A DNA stretch of 64,000 nucleotides. Origin: Clostridium ljungdahlii. GTDB lineage: Bacteria > Bacillota > Clostridia > Clostridiales > Clostridiaceae. Below the pieces are notes generated by a model that saw only the letters and a program-made list of their open reading frames with translations, made no database searches and was not told where the DNA came from. The stretch lies in the NCBI RefSeq assembly GCF_001636845.1, contig NZ_LITT01000003.1, positions 62,001-126,000 of the forward strand. The letters run 5' to 3'. Below are positions 60,861 to 64,000 of the stretch, in pieces. How positions within the stretch are numbered: the stretch's first letter is position 1; every line of letters starts with the position of its first letter. The translations under genes were made by a program, and so were the position numbers.

Positions 60861-61295
60861 ATGAATATAGCATTTTTTCTAACACCTAAAGAGGAAGTTG
60901 TTTGTGAAACTCCAAATTCAACTATGAGACAGGCACTGGAAAGAATGGAAAGACATAGATATACAGCAATTCCACTAATTGATAGCTGCGGCAAGTATGT
61001 GGGAACTTTGACAGAAGGTGATTTGTTGTGGAAACTAAAAAATACTCCAGATTTGAATTTTAAAAATACCAGTAAAGTATTGTTGAAACAAATTTCTAGG
61101 CGTATGCATAATAAACCAGTGAAAATTAATTCTAATATGGAAGACTTGGTATCACTTGCAGTAAATCAAAATTTTGTACCTGTAATAGATGATAAGGACA
61201 TATTTATAGGGATCATAAAAAGAAGTGACATAATAAACTATTGTTACAGACAAATATTTAATGAAAATGCTAACTCAGCTTATGGTGCTAAATAA
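60861..61295 (+). CDS. CBS-domain pair protein
   Basis: A 144-residue protein made of two CBS domains: MRQALERMERHRYTAIPLID with the following SCGKYVGTLTEGDLLW near residues 22-60, and SLAVNQNFVPVIDDKDIFIGIIKRSDIINY in part near 95-130. Such stand-alone pairs bind adenine nucleotides and regulate other proteins. The first segment MNIAFFLTPKEEVVCETP is typical of a clostridial subgroup. GGAGTAGG precedes the ATG. Partner unknown; it lies immediately before the T-box leader but is not part of it. Confidence 0.85.
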   Translation: MNIAFFLTPKEEVVCETPNSTMRQALERMERHRYTAIPLIDSCGKYVGTLTEGDLLWKLKNTPDLNFKNTSKVLLKQISRRMHNKPVKINSNMEDLVSLAVNQNFVPVIDDKDIFIGIIKRSDIINYCYRQIFNENANSAYGAK

Positions 61296-61315
61296 AAGTG
61301 AAAATACTTATTGAC

Positions 61316-61617
61316 ATGAAGGAAAATAAGTGATAACATATATTTAATTTAAGAATAAATCCTTTGACGAGGAATAGTAGCAATATTATTAAAGTTACAG
61401 AGAGTTGAGAATGGTGGGATCTCAATACTATTGTGTGTTGTGAATGGACCTAAGAGGAGTAAATTGAAATTCGCAGAGCGAAGAGTAGTGGTTAACGTAT
61501 TCCATACGTTATAATGGATAGGACATGTTAGTGTCTGAAAAAGAGATACTTTTTAAAGTATAATTTAGGTGGTACCGCGGATATCTCCGTCCTAGTTTTT
61601 AGGATGGAGTTTTTTTA
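61316..61617 (+). promoter_or_regulatory. T-box leader with UGG (Trp) specifier
   Basis: The T-box sequence AGGTGGTACCGCGG stands at 61567-61580, followed by the terminator CTCCGTCC/GGATGGAG with seven T (61585-61617); the antiterminator would use the CGTCCT part. Upstream stem I contains GAATGGACCTAAGAGG, in which TGG at 61445-61447 occupies the specifier position, as in known trp T-boxes. Uncharged tRNA-Trp would allow read-through into trpP. Start of the RNA is approximate. Confidence 0.92.
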
Positions 61618-61794
61618 TTTTATTAAAAAATAAAGTTGGTTAGAAAGAAGTATAGGTGGTGTATGCTATGTTGTGAAAGAAAAATAAGGAAAATTTATTT
61701 ATAGATAATTACGATAATATCAGTTGTATTTTTAATTTAAAGAATATTCAAATTAGTGGAAATATTCAAATTTAATTTTAAGGAGAGTATAAAT

Positions 61795-62310
61795 ATGGAC
61801 TTAAAAAAGATGATTATAAATTCTATACTACTTGCTATAGGTGCAGTGCTGCATCAGATCACACCACCGCTTATACTTGGAATGAAACCAGATCTTTCTC
61901 TTGCAATGCTCTTTATAATACTTGTGTTTAACAGGGAATATAAAACTTGTCTCTGTGCAGGTATTGTAGCAGGTATTCTGGCGGCTGCAACTACTGCTTT
62001 CCCTGGTGGACAATTTGCAAATGTAATAGATAAATTTGTAACTATAAACATAATGTTTGTACTTATAAAACCTCTTAGAGATAGGATAAACAACCAAATA
62101 ACTATTCTATTAGTTACTGCTGTAGGTACAATTATAAGCGGTTCCACATTCTTGATGGTAGTATTGCTTACAGTAGGACTAAAGACAAGTTTTACAGCAT
62201 TGTTCTTATCTGTAGTTTTACCTGCTGCAGTTATAAATACTATAGCAGGAGCAATTTTATTTAATATAATAAATATAGCTTTAAAAAGAGGAGCTATAAG
62301 ACAAGTATAA
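61795..62310 (+). CDS. trpP: Tryptophan transporter TrpP
   Basis: A 171-residue membrane protein with about five to six transmembrane segments. The N-terminal IINSILLAIGAVLHQITPP with ILGMKPDLSLAMLFI, and the central FPGGQFANVIDKFVT, are hallmarks of the TrpP family. The Trp-specific T-box upstream supports tryptophan uptake. The ATG at 61795 follows AAGGAGAG; an earlier in-frame ATG at 61756 has no site. It complements the aromatic operon: the Trp-specific branch genes are not in the window. Confidence 0.92.
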   Translation: MDLKKMIINSILLAIGAVLHQITPPLILGMKPDLSLAMLFIILVFNREYKTCLCAGIVAGILAAATTAFPGGQFANVIDKFVTINIMFVLIKPLRDRINNQITILLVTAVGTIISGSTFLMVVLLTVGLKTSFTALFLSVVLPAAVINTIAGAILFNIINIALKRGAIRQV

Positions 62311-62434
62311 ACTAAATTAAGGGCGTAGTTCAAATATGATGGACATTTTTATTTAGAATAATATGGATGGAAAAACAGAAAATTAACCAATTGAAGAAGA
62401 AAAAATAATTTTACATTAATTTCAAACAAATTAG

Positions 62435-62487
62435 TTCTACTATGAAATTTAATATCTAACAAATACCCCATGGATTTCATAGTAGAA
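62435..62487. repeat. Inverted repeat before the insertion-sequence remnants
   Basis: TTCTACTATGAAAT and ATTTCATAGTAGAA are perfect 14-base arms around 25 bases. It is followed at 62499 by another hairpin (TCAACCTC...GAGGTTGA, 62504-62543). They may be ends of a decayed transposable element or the trpP terminator. Confidence 0.5.
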
Positions 62488-62538
62488 AAAACATAAAAAA
62501 AGCTCAACCTCTAAATAAAACTAAAAGTTTTAAAGGAG

Positions 62539-62801
62539 GTTGAACATACCATACATTATTATAATGCCATAAATAAAGATAATTATGCATCAAGTAATAT
62601 AGATAAAAAAACAATTAGAAGGATTATAGTAAGTTGTGCTGTTGAATGCAAGGGAAGCATTGAAGATATTCAAGCACATCTTGAAAATATATTTGATATT
62701 CATATATCTGCAGGAAGTATCTCTAATATTTTAACTGAAGCTGCCGAGAAAGCCAAAGGATTTAACGACTTAATTCAACTTGATAGAATTAAAATTGGAG
62801 T
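62539..62801 (+). pseudogene. N-terminal fragment of a transposase-like protein
   Basis: An open frame without its own start reads EHTIHYYNAINKDNYASSN, then IDKKTIRRIIVSCAVECKGS and IHISAGSISNILTEAAEKAK, to LDRIKIG. The SxGSISNIL helix-turn-helix resembles clostridial transposases of a family I cannot name with certainty. At about 62802 the frame passes into an unrelated IS1380-like sequence, so the gene is cut by a fusion or insertion. Confidence 0.6.
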
Positions 62802-63470
62802 GCAGATGTTAAGAAACATAAATTTTCCGATTTTCAAAAAATATTAAAAGCAAGCAAGTTAAAAACAATTACTATTGATATAGATAGTACTGTAGAAAAT
62901 GTTGAAGGTAATCAAGAAGGAGCCATGAAAGGATACAACCCCAAGAAACATGGCAATAAACGCAATAACGCTTTGATGTCCTTTTGTTTCGAGATCAAAT
63001 GCTTTGTAACAGGATTTTAAAGATTTGGTGATACATATACTTCAAATGGAACGGCAGAAATGATAAAAGAGATAATTGCTGTCTTAAAAGACGACGTCAA
63101 AGACATTGTTTTTCGTATGGATTTAGGATATTTTTCAGAGGAAATAATTGAAGTAATAGAAAGTGTTGGTTACCACTATTTAATAAAAGCAAAACATTAT
63201 GGAACCTTTCCAGCTTTAGCTTATAGTAATGATAAAAAAATTGTTTGGGATAAATATGACGATGAAAAAGAGATAACTTCTAGAATTATTAAACCAGATG
63301 CATGGAATCAAGGACGAAATTTTATAATAACAAGAAAGAAAAAAGTTGAACAAAAAGTAATTCAAGAAAAAATGTTTGAGTATGACGAATATGACCATGA
63401 TTTTTACGTAACTAACATGGACATTAGTGCCAATGAAGAAGTAGATTTCTATAAAAAAATGTTAGTATAA
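62802..63470 (+). pseudogene. IS1380-like transposase fragment with an internal stop
   Basis: The frame ADVKKHKFSDF (62802 on) leads to IDIDSTVENVEGNQEGAMKGYNPKK, of which the DSTV...GxQEGAxxGYNPKK is the first catalytic block of IS1380 transposases. A TAA at 63018 interrupts it; translation in the same frame resumes RFGDTYTSNGT and then the second block VFRMDLGYFSEEIIEVI. The C-terminal third is absent, and the N-terminus was replaced by another transposase fragment. Usual length is about 430 residues. Non-functional. Confidence 0.75.
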
Positions 63471-63474
63471 TTTC

Positions 63475-64000
63475 TACTTAGGTCATAATTACTGCTTTAT
63501 ATCCCAAAACAGGTTCTAATTTATTTGGATTGTGTCTATTCCTCTTGTAGCCTGTCCTTGCTTCTATATTTTTACATGCCTTAGGACAACTATATTCTAG
63601 ACTACCTTTATCACCTAAAGTAACAGCACTTGATATAACTTCTATACCATAACCTTCGGGGATAACTATATCAATTGATTGGATCTCTCAACTTTTTGCA
63701 CAAGTCAGTATAATAATCAAAATTATCATAAAACTTAACCAGCTCAAGTAAAAACATAGTTGCAGGGTCATACACATTACCGCCTTCGGTCCCATAACAA
63801 TCTGCAACTGCATTTCTTATAAAAGAAAAATCTATCAAAACAAATAAGAGCCTTATAGTACCCCCACATATGAAACCACCTTTATGAAACCTGATTTTTC
63901 TCTCCCTATATTCATATTGGGACAACCACCTGCTTTTATTTTTTGGGAATTCTATATCAACCTGCTGAATTATACTTTCTAAAGCACCTGCAATTTTTTC
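63475..64000 (-). pseudogene. Decayed transposase (IS1182/IS5-like), running off the window
   Basis: On the minus strand from the window edge: a frame open at the edge reads to FVLIDFSFIRNAVADCYGTE, with YDPATMFLLELVKFY, the DUF772-type N-terminus, ending at a stop near 63674. A second frame continues with IVIPEGYGIEVISSAVTL and RNRHNPNKLEPVLGYKAVIM to a stop near 63480. Most of the catalytic core between them is missing. It converges on the IS1380 fragment. Confidence 0.65.

Overview
The window comes from a low-GC, Gram-positive anaerobe, most likely a Clostridium (sensu stricto). Supporting signs are the very AT-rich codon usage, strong AGGAGG ribosome-binding sites, a single-chain pyruvate:ferredoxin oxidoreductase, a Firmicutes-type (class III) fructose-1,6-bisphosphatase, TPP, glycine and T-box leaders of clostridial type, and two apparent selenocysteine genes. 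The species cannot be fixed from the sequence alone; acetogenic clostridia of the C. ljungdahlii/carboxidivorans kind would fit.

Layout. 0.4-5.8 kb: a sulfur/redox island with a BigR/SqrR-like ArsR regulator, a C_GCAxxG protein, a HesB-like gene with an in-frame TGA, a methyltransferase, a broken ArsR gene, a four-domain CoA-disulfide reductase/rhodanese/TusA/DsrE protein and a half-size TSUP exporter. 5.8-15.8 kb: a hexuronate regulon (LacI regulator, KDG kinase, GntR regulator, fructuronate reductase, mannonate dehydratase, Zn-dehydrogenase, MHS-type transporter, KDPG aldolase) that would convert uronates to pyruvate and glyceraldehyde-3-phosphate; candidate operators are visible. 15.8-22.5 kb: TetR regulators, a drug exporter, a TPP-riboswitch-controlled thiamine transporter and several redox or ATPase genes. 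22.5-30.2 kb: PFOR, a second TGA-containing small gene (CC/Se type), an AraC remnant, a glycosyltransferase, an acetyltransferase, an HExxH membrane protein and a 2H phosphoesterase. 30.4-39.2 kb: signalling (PocR-MCP, HD-GYP, Cache-MCP, an altered receiver protein) with a glycine-riboswitch-led ACT/UPF0210 pair and a FabG-like reductase. 39.5-40.8 kb: a CHAP/SH3 wall hydrolase. 40.9-49.4 kb: a complete common aromatic pathway operon plus Phe and Tyr branches (aroF-tyrA-aroB-aroA-aroC-pheA-aroE-aroK) behind a strong promoter and a leader terminator. 49.5-58.1 kb: an L,D-transpeptidase, a beta-propeller protein, a heavy-metal P-type ATPase, a phosphohexomutase and Fbp. 58.3-62.3 kb: cardiolipin synthase, an HNH-like protein, small genes, and a tryptophan T-box controlling trpP. 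62.4-64.0 kb: decayed insertion sequences.

The most interesting signals are the two independent in-frame TGA (probable selenocysteine) genes, both small and IscA/HesB-like in character; a family of structured dispersed repeats (five copies plus one fragment) with a conserved order of hairpins, placed between genes and twice inside the leader of a controlled gene; and two related long fold-back elements lying just downstream of genes.
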